This document shows positions 1 through 6,391 of a stretch of DNA of 10,773 bases, one piece after another. Positions within the stretch are counted from its first letter, which is position 1, and each line of letters opens with the position of its first letter. Source of the DNA: Micrococcales bacterium (lineage in GTDB: Bacteria; Actinomycetota; Actinomycetes; Actinomycetales; Dermatophilaceae); NCBI GenBank assembly GCA_030452775.1, contig JAKDLQ010000065.1, forward strand, positions 1-10,773, read 5' to 3'. The position numbers were made by a program, and so were the translations under genes. Below the pieces are notes generated by a model, which did no database searches, had not been told where the DNA came from, and worked only from the letters and a program-made list of their open reading frames with translations.

Positions 1-693
1 ACACCGCTGCGCCACGCGTTCACCAACGCCTACTACCAGTGGCTCGTCGACCTCGACGCGATCCCCGAGTTCCGCTGGCCCACCAGCCTGCTCGCTCGAT
101 TCGACGCCAAGGACCACCTCGATCGGGGGCGGCTCGGCGGCGGCATACGTGGTGACATCGAGCGCTTCCTCGCCGGCCGCGGGATTACCCTCGAGCCCAC
201 CGACCGAGTCCTCATGCTCGCGAACGCACGCGTCCTCGGGCACACCTTCGACCCGCTCTCCGTCTACTGGTGCCTCGGCGCGGACGACACGCTGAAGGCC
301 AAGGCCCTCGTCTTCGAAGTGCACAACACCTACGGCGAACGCCACGCCTACCTGCTCGACCTCGACGAGTGGGGCCGGGCCAGCGTCGAGAAGACGTTCT
401 ACGTCTCACCGTTCAACGACGTCTCCGGCACCTACACCGTCAAGCTGCGTCTCCAGCGGTCGCTGGTCGCCGTGTCCGTCGGGTTGGACCGTGACGGCGA
501 ACGGGTGATGACGGCGGCGACGACCGGACGCCCCGTCGACGCCACCGCCGGCAGCCTCGTGCGCACGTCCGCCCGGCACCTGTTCATGACCCAACGGGTC
601 AGCCTGCTCATCCGCTGGCACGGCATCCGGCTGTGGTTGCGCCGCCTGCCCGTCCTGCCCCGACCACGTCACACCAAGGAGGCCGTCCGATGA
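1..693 (+). CDS. DUF1365 family protein, 5'-truncated by the window edge
   Basis: The frame is open from base 1 to TGA 691-693, giving 230 visible residues; the start lies outside the window. DUF1365 hallmarks are seen in order: a Leu-Asp-Leu-Asp-like segment (VDLDAIPEF, about residues 16-24), NARVLGHTFDPLSVYWC (about 74-90), and VEKTFYVSPFNDVSGTY (about 130-146). The biochemical function of DUF1365 is unproven. The family is repeatedly found beside FAD-dependent amine-oxidase-like proteins and cyclopropane-synthase-like methyltransferases, for example Rv0448c next to ufaA1 in the Mycobacterium tuberculosis sigK locus, so a role in lipid modification is inferred. The stop overlaps the methyltransferase ATG as ATGA, and the Shine-Dalgarno sequence of that gene lies inside this one. 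Only a few N-terminal residues appear to be missing, judged from where the conserved region begins. An FAD oxidoreductase immediately upstream would be expected but cannot be seen. Confidence 0.88.
   Translation, partial: TPLRHAFTNAYYQWLVDLDAIPEFRWPTSLLARFDAKDHLDRGRLGGGIRGDIERFLAGRGITLEPTDRVLMLANARVLGHTFDPLSVYWCLGADDTLKAKALVFEVHNTYGERHAYLLDLDEWGRASVEKTFYVSPFNDVSGTYTVKLRLQRSLVAVSVGLDRDGERVMTAATTGRPVDATAGSLVRTSARHLFMTQRVSLLIRWHGIRLWLRRLPVLPRPRHTKEAVR
676..682 (+). promoter_or_regulatory. Ribosome binding site for the methyltransferase
   Basis: AAGGAGG is a near-perfect Shine-Dalgarno sequence 7 nt before ATG 690. It decides the start against the upstream in-frame GTG at 633. It lies inside the coding sequence of the DUF1365 gene. 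Confidence 0.85.
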
Positions 694-2036
694 CGACCAT
701 GACCGAGATCACCACCGCGCGGACCTGGCCGTCACCCGCGGTGGTCCAGCCGATCTGCCTGCGCAAGCCGATCCTACGTCCGCTCTGCGTCCGCGCCCTG
801 CTCGCGAGGCGCATCGTCGAGTCTGTCGCGCGCCGGGTGCCCGTCGACGTGCTCATGCCCGATGGCCAGCTCCTCGGCCGTGCCGACACGAGGTCCGAAG
901 GCACGAGGCCCGACGGTACGCGGCCCGTGCTCGAGGTGGTCCGCCCCGTTGCCCTCTTCGAGCGGCTGGCCCACCACCCCAAGATCGGCATCGGCGAGGC
1001 CTACATGGCAGGCGACTGGCGAGCCGGCGCAGGCACCGACCTCGCCCAGGTGCTCCTCCCCTTCGCCGAACGGCTGACCACCGCCGTCCCGCCGTCCCTG
1101 TCCCGCCTGCGCGCCGTGGTCGACCGGCGCATCCCGAGCACCCAGCGCAACTCGCTCCCCGGTTCGCGTAAGAACATCGAGGCGCACTACGACCTCAGCA
1201 ACGACCTCTTCGCCGCTTTCCTCGACGACACGCTGAGCTACAGCTCGGCCCTCTTCGCCGGCGGATCGCCGTTCTGCGAGCAGTCCCTCGCCGACGCCCA
1301 GCTTCGCAAGGTGTCGGCGATCCTCGACCTGGCGCGGGTCGGGCCCGGCTCACGTGTCCTCGAGATCGGCACCGGCTGGGGCACCCTCGCCATCGAGGCG
1401 GCGCGCCGCGGCGCGCACGTGACGACGCTCACCCTCTCTGCCGAACAGGCGGCGCTCGCCCGGGACCGGGTCGCGGACGCCGGCCTCACCGACTCGGTCG
1501 ATATCCGCCTACAGGACTACCGCGAGGCCGGCGGCAGCTACGACGCCATCGTCAGCGTCGAGATGATCGAGGCCGTCGGTGAGGAGTACTGGCCGACCTA
1601 CTTCGCCACCCTCGATGAGCGCCTCGCCCCCGGCGGCGTCGCGGCGATCCAGTCCATCCTCATGGGGCACGACCGATACCTCGCGACCCGCCACTCCTAC
1701 GGCTGGATCCAGAAGCACATCTTCCCCGGCGGCCTCATCCCGTCACGCCGGGCAATAGCGGAGACCGCGGCCGCGCACACCCGGCTGCACGTCTCGCAGG
1801 TCCACTCGTTCGGCTCGCACTATGCCGAGACCCTGCGACGGTGGCGCGAGGCGTTCATGACGAGCTGGCCCCAGATCCGGGCCCACGGCTTCGATGAGAG
1901 CTTCCGCCGCAAGTGGGAGTTCTATCTCGCCTACTGCGAGGCCGGTTTCGAGTCCGGCTACCTCGACGTCGCTCAGATCCGTCTCGAGCGCCCCTCGCCA
2001 GGAGAGGCGCCAGCCACCGAAGGAGTGCGAGCATGA
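690..2036 (+). CDS. Cyclopropane-fatty-acid-synthase-like SAM methyltransferase (UfaA1/UfaM-like)
   Basis: This is a 448-residue protein. ATG 690 was chosen because AAGGAGG (676-682) sits 7 nt upstream and the start forms an ATGA overlap with the previous stop; a GTG at 633 in the same frame has neither. The N-terminal domain carries GEAYMAGDW (102-110). The catalytic domain has YDLSNDLF (167-174), the SAM-binding VLEIGTGWG (223-231), VSVEMIEAVG (288-297) and IFPGGLIPS (344-352), all typical of the CFA synthase/mycolic acid methyltransferase family. Such enzymes transfer a methyl group from SAM to the double bond of phospholipid acyl chains, giving cyclopropane, 10-methyl or furan-precursor fatty acids. 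Compared with E. coli Cfa as recalled, the bicarbonate ligands Cys139 and His266 align with Ser186 and Ser322, while Glu239 (E294) and Tyr317 (Y378) are kept. A methyl-branched or furan-type product therefore seems as likely as a cyclopropane. The enzyme probably acts on the inner membrane face. The exact product cannot be read from the sequence. Confidence 0.9.
   Translation: MTTMTEITTARTWPSPAVVQPICLRKPILRPLCVRALLARRIVESVARRVPVDVLMPDGQLLGRADTRSEGTRPDGTRPVLEVVRPVALFERLAHHPKIGIGEAYMAGDWRAGAGTDLAQVLLPFAERLTTAVPPSLSRLRAVVDRRIPSTQRNSLPGSRKNIEAHYDLSNDLFAAFLDDTLSYSSALFAGGSPFCEQSLADAQLRKVSAILDLARVGPGSRVLEIGTGWGTLAIEAARRGAHVTTLTLSAEQAALARDRVADAGLTDSVDIRLQDYREAGGSYDAIVSVEMIEAVGEEYWPTYFATLDERLAPGGVAAIQSILMGHDRYLATRHSYGWIQKHIFPGGLIPSRRAIAETAAAHTRLHVSQVHSFGSHYAETLRRWREAFMTSWPQIRAHGFDESFRRKWEFYLAYCEAGFESGYLDVAQIRLERPSPGEAPATEGVRA
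888..926 (+). repeat. 15-bp in-frame tandem repeat (about 2.6 units) in the methyltransferase gene
   Basis: The units are ACGAGGTCCGAAGGC (888-902), ACGAGGCCCGACGGT (903-917) and a partial ACGCGGCCC (918-926). They encode Thr-Arg-Ser-Glu-Gly, Thr-Arg-Pro-Asp-Gly and Thr-Arg-Pro (residues 67-79). The repeat falls between two strand-like segments of the N-terminal domain, so it probably lengthens a surface loop. The 5-residue unit keeps the reading frame whatever the copy number. Confidence 0.7.
2019..2025 (+). promoter_or_regulatory. Ribosome binding site for the SDR gene
   Basis: GAAGGAG lies 7 nt before ATG 2033. It supports that start over an open in-frame extension reaching back into the methyltransferase gene. 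Confidence 0.8.
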
Positions 2037-2809
2037 CCCACGACCCGATCGCCGGCCGGCGCTACTGGCTCATCGGAGCCTCGAGCGGGATCGGCGCCGC
2101 CCTCGCCCACGAACTGCTCGGTCGAGGAGCGCACGTTGCCATCAGCGCTCGCCGCATCGAGGACCTCGAAGCGGTCTCGGCCGGAAGGATGACCGTTGTG
2201 CCGCTCGACGCGACCGACCACGAGGCCGTCCAGCACGCAGAGGCCGATGTCCGCTCGGCGCTCGGCGGTCTCGACGCCGTCGTGTGGTGCGCCGGCTACT
2301 GGAAGCAGTTCGACGCCGCGGAGTGGGACCGCGAGACCTTCGCCCGGCACATCGAGGTCAACCTGCTCGGCCTGAACAACGTGCTCGCCGCGATCATCCC
2401 GTCCATGGTCGCGGCCGGCCATGGCCACATCGTCGGCGTCGCCTCGGTGGCCGGCTACCGAGGACTGCCGGGTGCGGAGGCCTACGGCGCCACCAAGGCG
2501 GCCCAGATCAACCTCCTCGAGTCGCTGCGAGCCGCGCTGCGCCGCAAGGGCGTCCGGGTCACCACCGTGTGCCCGGGGTTCGTCAGGACGGAGATGACCG
2601 AGAGCAACACCTTCCCCATGCCGTTCATCGTCGACGCCGACGAGGCCGCGCGGTCCATCGCGGACGGCCTCGCGCGGTGCCGCACCGAGATCATCTTCCC
2701 GCTGCGCATGGCGATCCTCATGAAGGCGGCCAGACTCGTCCCCGTCCGGACCTGGTCCGCGCTCACCGCCACGAAGGACGACCGGACCCCCAGCCCCGCG
2801 AACGCATGA
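2033..2809 (+). CDS. Classical short-chain dehydrogenase/reductase (SDR)
   Basis: This is a 258-residue protein, a normal length for a classical SDR. ATG 2033 overlaps the previous stop (ATGA) and is preceded by GAAGGAG (2019-2025) with a 7-nt spacer. The Rossmann motif GASSGIG is at 15-21, the structural Asn at N110, and the catalytic Ser138, Tyr151 and Lys155 form the usual S-Y-x3-K set. The common NNAG strand motif is replaced by WCAG (85-88). After the active site it has PGFVRTEMT (181-189). The C-terminal part (about 195-240) is hydrophobic and basic (PLRMAILMKAARLVP), which may let it lie on the membrane. It is an NAD(P)-dependent oxidoreductase whose substrate is unknown. Its place between a fatty-acyl methyltransferase and a photolyase suggests it reduces or oxidises a modified acyl chain or an aldehyde from lipid oxidation; that is inference. 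Confidence 0.9.
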   Translation: MTHDPIAGRRYWLIGASSGIGAALAHELLGRGAHVAISARRIEDLEAVSAGRMTVVPLDATDHEAVQHAEADVRSALGGLDAVVWCAGYWKQFDAAEWDRETFARHIEVNLLGLNNVLAAIIPSMVAAGHGHIVGVASVAGYRGLPGAEAYGATKAAQINLLESLRAALRRKGVRVTTVCPGFVRTEMTESNTFPMPFIVDADEAARSIADGLARCRTEIIFPLRMAILMKAARLVPVRTWSALTATKDDRTPSPANA

Positions 2810-4200
2810 CCGCTCTCCTCTGGTACCGGCGAGACCTACGCCTGCGCGACCATCCTGCCCTCCTCGCCGCGCTCGCGTCCGGACCCGACGTCCTGCCCGT
2901 CTTCGTCATCGACCCGCCACTGGTGCGCACCGGCGCCGCACGGACCGCCCGCCTCTACGCGTCGCTCGCGGCCCTGCACGAGTCGACAGACGGCGCCCTC
3001 GTCGTGCGCACCGGCGATCCGGCGAAGATCATCCCTGCCCTGGCCGCCGAGGTCGGCGCGGGCGAGGTCCACGTGACGCGCGAGACGACGCCGTACGGTC
3101 GGCGCCGTGACCGCCGGGTCGCCGCGCACCTCGCCGAGAGCGGATGCCGGTTCGCCCCGACCGGTACGCCGTATGCCGTGGGGCCGGGACTCGTACTCAC
3201 CGGCGCGGGCACGGCATACCAGGTCTTCACGCCATACGAACAGGCGTGGCGCGAACACGGCTGGCCGGCCCCGGCGGGGGATCCCACCGAGGTCGGCTGG
3301 CGGCACGGCGTCGACGGCGAGGCCCTGCCGGAACCGGGTGACACCCACGGCCTCCATGGCTTCGCGGCAGGCGAGGACGCGGCCAGCACCCGCTGGCACG
3401 CGTTCCTCGACGAGGACCTGACCGGCTACGCCACCGAGCGGGACCGGCCCGATCTCGACACGACGAGCCGGATGTCGATCCACCTCAAGTATGGCGAGAT
3501 CCACCCTCGGACCATGCTGGCCGACCTCGCTACCCACCATGCCGCCCACCCGGCGGCTACGAGCGAGGACGCCCGCCGCTATGTGACCGAGCTGTGCTGG
3601 CGCGAGTTCTATGCCGACGTCCTGTGGCACCGGCCGGAATCGGCCTGGCAGGACCTGCGCGGCGAGCTCTCCTCGATGCCCTACGACGGGGGTCCCCACG
3701 ATGCTCCCGAGCATGACGAGCTTGCCGAGGCCTGGCGCGCCGGTCGGACCGGGTTCCCCATGGTGGACGCCGGGATGCGTCAGCTGCTCGCCGAGGGGTG
3801 GATGCACAACCGGCTCCGGATGCTCACCGCGAGCTTCTTCGTCAAGGACCTGCACCGGTGGTGGCCGGAGGGGGCCAGGCACTTCCTCACCCACCTGCTC
3901 GACGGCGACATCGCCTCGAACAACCATGGCTGGCAGTGGGTCGCGGGGACGGGCGCGAGCGCCTCGCCGTACTTCCGGGTCTTCAACCCGATGACTCAGG
4001 CCACGCGCTTCGACCCCGACGGCGACTACGTCCGCCGGTGGGTTCCCGAGCTCGCGCACCTGCCCGGCCCGGCCGTGCACGAGCCGTGGAGGCACCCGGA
4101 GGGATATGCGCGGGGCTACCCCCCGCGTATCGTCGATCATGCCGACGAGCGCCGGGAGTCACTGGGCCGCTACCACCGGGCCCGAGGAGGACGCCGATGA
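2806..4200 (+). CDS. phr: Deoxyribodipyrimidine photolyase (cryptochrome/photolyase family, class I)
   Basis: This is a 464-residue protein, the usual length for a class I photolyase. It starts at ATG 2806 inside an ATGA overlap with the SDR stop. No clear Shine-Dalgarno sequence precedes it, so translation probably depends on coupling. The N-terminal alpha/beta antenna domain begins LLWYRRDLRLRDHPAL (4-19). The C-terminal FAD-binding domain shows TSRMSIHLKYGEIHPR (220-235), CWREFY (264-269), MVDAGMRQL (319-327), HNRLRM (334-339) and ASNNHGWQWVAGTG (370-383), the flavin and lesion-binding signature. YFRVFNPMTQ (389-398) matches the usual YFRVFNP block. The enzyme uses blue/near-UV light and reduced FAD to split cyclobutane pyrimidine dimers in DNA. 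The second chromophore cannot be told from the sequence. Co-transcription with lipid-modifying genes supports a light-stress response. A related cryptochrome function cannot be wholly excluded. Confidence 0.95.
   Translation: MTALLWYRRDLRLRDHPALLAALASGPDVLPVFVIDPPLVRTGAARTARLYASLAALHESTDGALVVRTGDPAKIIPALAAEVGAGEVHVTRETTPYGRRRDRRVAAHLAESGCRFAPTGTPYAVGPGLVLTGAGTAYQVFTPYEQAWREHGWPAPAGDPTEVGWRHGVDGEALPEPGDTHGLHGFAAGEDAASTRWHAFLDEDLTGYATERDRPDLDTTSRMSIHLKYGEIHPRTMLADLATHHAAHPAATSEDARRYVTELCWREFYADVLWHRPESAWQDLRGELSSMPYDGGPHDAPEHDELAEAWRAGRTGFPMVDAGMRQLLAEGWMHNRLRMLTASFFVKDLHRWWPEGARHFLTHLLDGDIASNNHGWQWVAGTGASASPYFRVFNPMTQATRFDPDGDYVRRWVPELAHLPGPAVHEPWRHPEGYARGYPPRIVDHADERRESLGRYHRARGGRR
4184..4190 (+). 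promoter_or_regulatory. Ribosome binding site for the CPBP gene
   Basis: GAGGAGG lies 6 nt before ATG 4197, within the end of phr. It fixes the start of the membrane protein, whose frame is otherwise open far upstream. Confidence 0.8.
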
Positions 4201-4922
4201 TCAACCCGGTCACCGAGTTGCGCACGTTCCTCAGCGCGTCCCTGCTCACCCCCGTCCCCGTCCGTCACGAGGACCCTCCTCGGGTGCAGCGTCGCCGTCG
4301 GATCGTCGTCGCCATCACCTTCCTCCTCGGCTCGATCGCCCTGACGACGGCGCTGCGGATCGAGCCCGGCGACTCGCGCTTCTACGCCGCCACGATCGCC
4401 CTCGCCGCCATCTGGGGCATCGGCGCGCTCGTGTCCGGGCCCCTGCATCTCGGCTCGGGCCGCACCCGCGGGGGCGAGCACTACGCGCGCCCGATCGTGC
4501 AGTCGCTCGCCCTGGCGGCGCTCATGCTCGCGGTCTTCCTCATCGGGGCGCTCGTGATCGCCCGGATCCCGCTCCTGCGCGATCCCGTCGACGACCTGCT
4601 CGACCACGCCCGGTTCGGCTCGCTCCCCGTCGTCCTCGCGATCACCGCACTCAACGGGATCGCCGAGGAGCTCTACTTCCGGGGGGCCCTCTACACGGCG
4701 CTGCCGGGCACCCATGCGGTCGCCGTGACGACCGTCCTCTACACGGCGACGACCATCGGCGCCGGCGTGCCGCTGCTCGTCCTCGCAGCCGTCCTCATCG
4801 GCCTGCTCACCGCGCTGCAGCGCCGGGTCACCGGCGGTGTCCTCGGCCCCATCATCACCCACGTCACGTGGTCCGCAGGTATGCTCCTGCTCCTTCCGCC
4901 CGTCCTAGACCTTGCCAGGTGA
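4197..4922 (+). CDS. CPBP-family intramembrane protein (CAAX protease/Abi-like), possibly degenerate
   Basis: This is a 241-residue membrane protein. ATG 4197 forms an ATGA overlap with the photolyase stop and follows GAGGAGG (4184-4190) by 6 nt. Hydrophobic segments are at about 36-53, 63-83, 100-124, 143-154, 173-186, 190-208 and 216-238. Motif 1 of the CPBP (Abi, Rce1-like) family is present as EELYFR (E157, E158, R162) and a motif-3-like THVTWS (H222) is near the end. The second motif of active members, FxxxH between these two, is not visible: the region around 180-190 reads LYTATTIGAG with no histidine. The protein may thus be a scaffolding or chaperone-like relative rather than a protease, or belong to an actinobacterial subfamily with different ligands. 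It is probably a membrane partner in the operon. Substrate and role are unknown. Confidence 0.8.
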   Translation: MINPVTELRTFLSASLLTPVPVRHEDPPRVQRRRRIVVAITFLLGSIALTTALRIEPGDSRFYAATIALAAIWGIGALVSGPLHLGSGRTRGGEHYARPIVQSLALAALMLAVFLIGALVIARIPLLRDPVDDLLDHARFGSLPVVLAITALNGIAEELYFRGALYTALPGTHAVAVTTVLYTATTIGAGVPLLVLAAVLIGLLTALQRRVTGGVLGPIITHVTWSAGMLLLLPPVLDLAR

Positions 4923-4926
4923 ACCC

Positions 4927-6378
4927 ATGAATGCTGTGAATGCCCTGAACCCCCTGAACGATATGACCCGCCAGCCCGAAACCTCCGCCAGGACCGCACT
5001 CGTCACCGGGGCCACCGGGTACATCGGCGGCCTGCTCGTCCCACGCCTGCTCGAGGCCGGCTGGCAGGTGCGGGTGCTCACGCGGCGCCGTAGTGCCCTC
5101 GCGGACCGGTCGTGGGCCGGCGATGTCGACATCGTCGAGGCAGACGCGTCGTCGGAGGCCGACCTGCGCACCGCGCTGCACGGCATACACGCCGCCTACT
5201 TCCTCATCCACTCGATGGACGGCGACGGCGACTTCGCGCGCCGGGACCGCGAGATGGCGACGAGCTTCGCGGCAGCCGCCCGCGACTGCCGGGTGCGGCG
5301 CATCGTCTATCTCGGTGGCCTGCACCCGGACGGCGAGGAGCTCTCCCCGCACCTCGCATCCCGGGTCGAGGTCGGATCGATCCTCCTGGACTCGGGCGTC
5401 CCGACCGCCGTGCTGCAGGCGGCCGTCGTCCTCGGCAGCGGGTCGGCATCCTTCGACATGCTTCGCTACCTGTCCACCAGGCTTCCGGCGATGGTCGCCC
5501 CGAAGTGGCTCAACAACCGGATCCAGCCGATCGCCATCGACGACGTCCTGCGCTATCTCGTCGGCGCGGCCGAGCTGCCCGAGGGCGTCAACCGGACCTT
5601 CGACATCGGCGGGCCGCAGGTGCTCACGTATGCGGAGATGATCCAGCGCTTCGTCGAGGTCGTCGGGATGCGGCGGCGGGCGATCGTCACGGTGCCCGTG
5701 CTCACGCCACGCCTGGCGAGCCACTGGGTCGGCCTCGTCACCCCGATCAAGGCGGGCATCGCCAAGCCGCTCGTCGGCAGCCTCGTCCACGAGGTCGTGT
5801 GCCGCGAGAACGACATCGCGGCCTATGTGCCCGACCCGGATGGCGGCCTCGTCGGCGTCGGCCGCGCCGTCCGCCCCCCCCTGGCCGGTGCGGCGCCCGA
5901 CCCCGCGGCGCGCAACCTCGCCATGATCGCCGGCGCGACGGTGCTGAGCGCCGTGGCGGGATCCATTGCCACCCAACCGGGCTCACAGTGGTACAAGAGC
6001 CTCGACCTGCCACCGTGGCAGCCGCCGAAGCTCGCCTTCCCCATCGTCTGGACGGCCCTCTACGCCGACATCGCCGCCACCTCGACCGCGACCGTCACCG
6101 GCCTCGAGCAAGACGGAAGGCAGTCGGAGGCGACCGCCTACCGCACGGCGCTGGCCGCCAACCTCGTGCTCAACACCGCGTGGAGCGTCATCTACTGGCG
6201 GGCCCGGCGGCCCGGACTCGCCGCCAGCGAGGCGGGTCTGCTCACCCTCAGCTCGGCCGATCTCGCCCGGCGCGCCGGGGCCAGGAACCCGACGCTCGGC
6301 AAGGCGCTCGCGCCCTATGCCGTGTGGTGCGGATTCGCCACGGCGCTGGCTGCGGCCATCGCCCGCCGCAACCGCTGA
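4927..6378 (+). CDS. Atypical SDR (NAD(P)-binding) domain fused to a TspO/MBR membrane domain
   Basis: This is a 483-residue protein starting at ATG 4927, 4 bases after the CPBP stop, with AGGTGA (4917-4922) as a modest ribosome site; ATG 4963 (residue 13) is an alternative. Residues 22-320 form an NmrA-like/atypical SDR: ALVTGATGYIGG (24-35), FLIHSMDGDGDF (92-103), and a central IVYLGGLHP (126-134) where the usual YxxxK is not evident. Residues 330-483 form a complete TspO/MBR domain with five hydrophobic helices: WYKSLDLPPWQPP (355-367), FPIVWTALY (371-379), LVLNTAWSVIYW (413-424) and PYAVWCGFATAL (463-474). TspO proteins bind porphyrins and regulate tetrapyrrole and stress responses. A fused soluble dinucleotide-binding domain could add redox sensing or reduction of a bound ligand; that is inference. 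One continuous frame with no stop supports a true fusion. It ends 13 bases from the convergent ceramidase-like gene. Confidence 0.88.
   Translation: MNAVNALNPLNDMTRQPETSARTALVTGATGYIGGLLVPRLLEAGWQVRVLTRRRSALADRSWAGDVDIVEADASSEADLRTALHGIHAAYFLIHSMDGDGDFARRDREMATSFAAAARDCRVRRIVYLGGLHPDGEELSPHLASRVEVGSILLDSGVPTAVLQAAVVLGSGSASFDMLRYLSTRLPAMVAPKWLNNRIQPIAIDDVLRYLVGAAELPEGVNRTFDIGGPQVLTYAEMIQRFVEVVGMRRRAIVTVPVLTPRLASHWVGLVTPIKAGIAKPLVGSLVHEVVCRENDIAAYVPDPDGGLVGVGRAVRPPLAGAAPDPAARNLAMIAGATVLSAVAGSIATQPGSQWYKSLDLPPWQPPKLAFPIVWTALYADIAATSTATVTGLEQDGRQSEATAYRTALAANLVLNTAWSVIYWRARRPGLAASEAGLLTLSSADLARRAGARNPTLGKALAPYAVWCGFATALAAAIARRNR
4930..4965 (+). repeat. 9-bp in-frame repeat at the N-terminus of the SDR-TspO gene
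   Basis: Directly after the ATG come four units: AATGCTGTG, AATGCCCTG, AACCCCCTG and AACGATATG, encoding Asn-Ala-Val, Asn-Ala-Leu, Asn-Pro-Leu and Asn-Asp-Met. Units 1-3 are clear and unit 4 is weaker. The stretch is richer in A and T than its surroundings, which may aid initiation. The last unit ends in a second possible start codon. Confidence 0.65.
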
Positions 6379-6391
6379 GCCGCCTCGTCCC

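Noticed and set aside
633..689. Upstream GTG start of the methyltransferase
   Set aside because: It has no ribosome site, overlaps the DUF1365 gene by about 60 bases, and the ATG at 690 has an ideal Shine-Dalgarno sequence.
1894..2805. Long open extension upstream of the photolyase, in frame with it
   Set aside because: It lies wholly across the SDR gene in another frame and shows Arg/Pro-rich GC-driven composition. Photolyase homology begins exactly at ATG 2806.
2836..4140. 434-codon open frame on the minus strand opposite phr
   Set aside because: It is antisense to a well-supported photolyase, is rich in Arg, Gly and Val without domains, and is a typical artefact of GC-rich third codon positions.
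4864..5976. 370-codon open frame on the minus strand opposite the SDR-TspO gene
   Set aside because: It has no recognisable motifs and an odd His/Asp/Arg-rich composition, and the plus strand has clear domain signatures throughout.
6379..6391. Terminator between the operon end and the convergent ceramidase-like gene
   Set aside because: The gap is only 13 bases and shows no hairpin. The transcripts probably overlap into each other's 3' ends.
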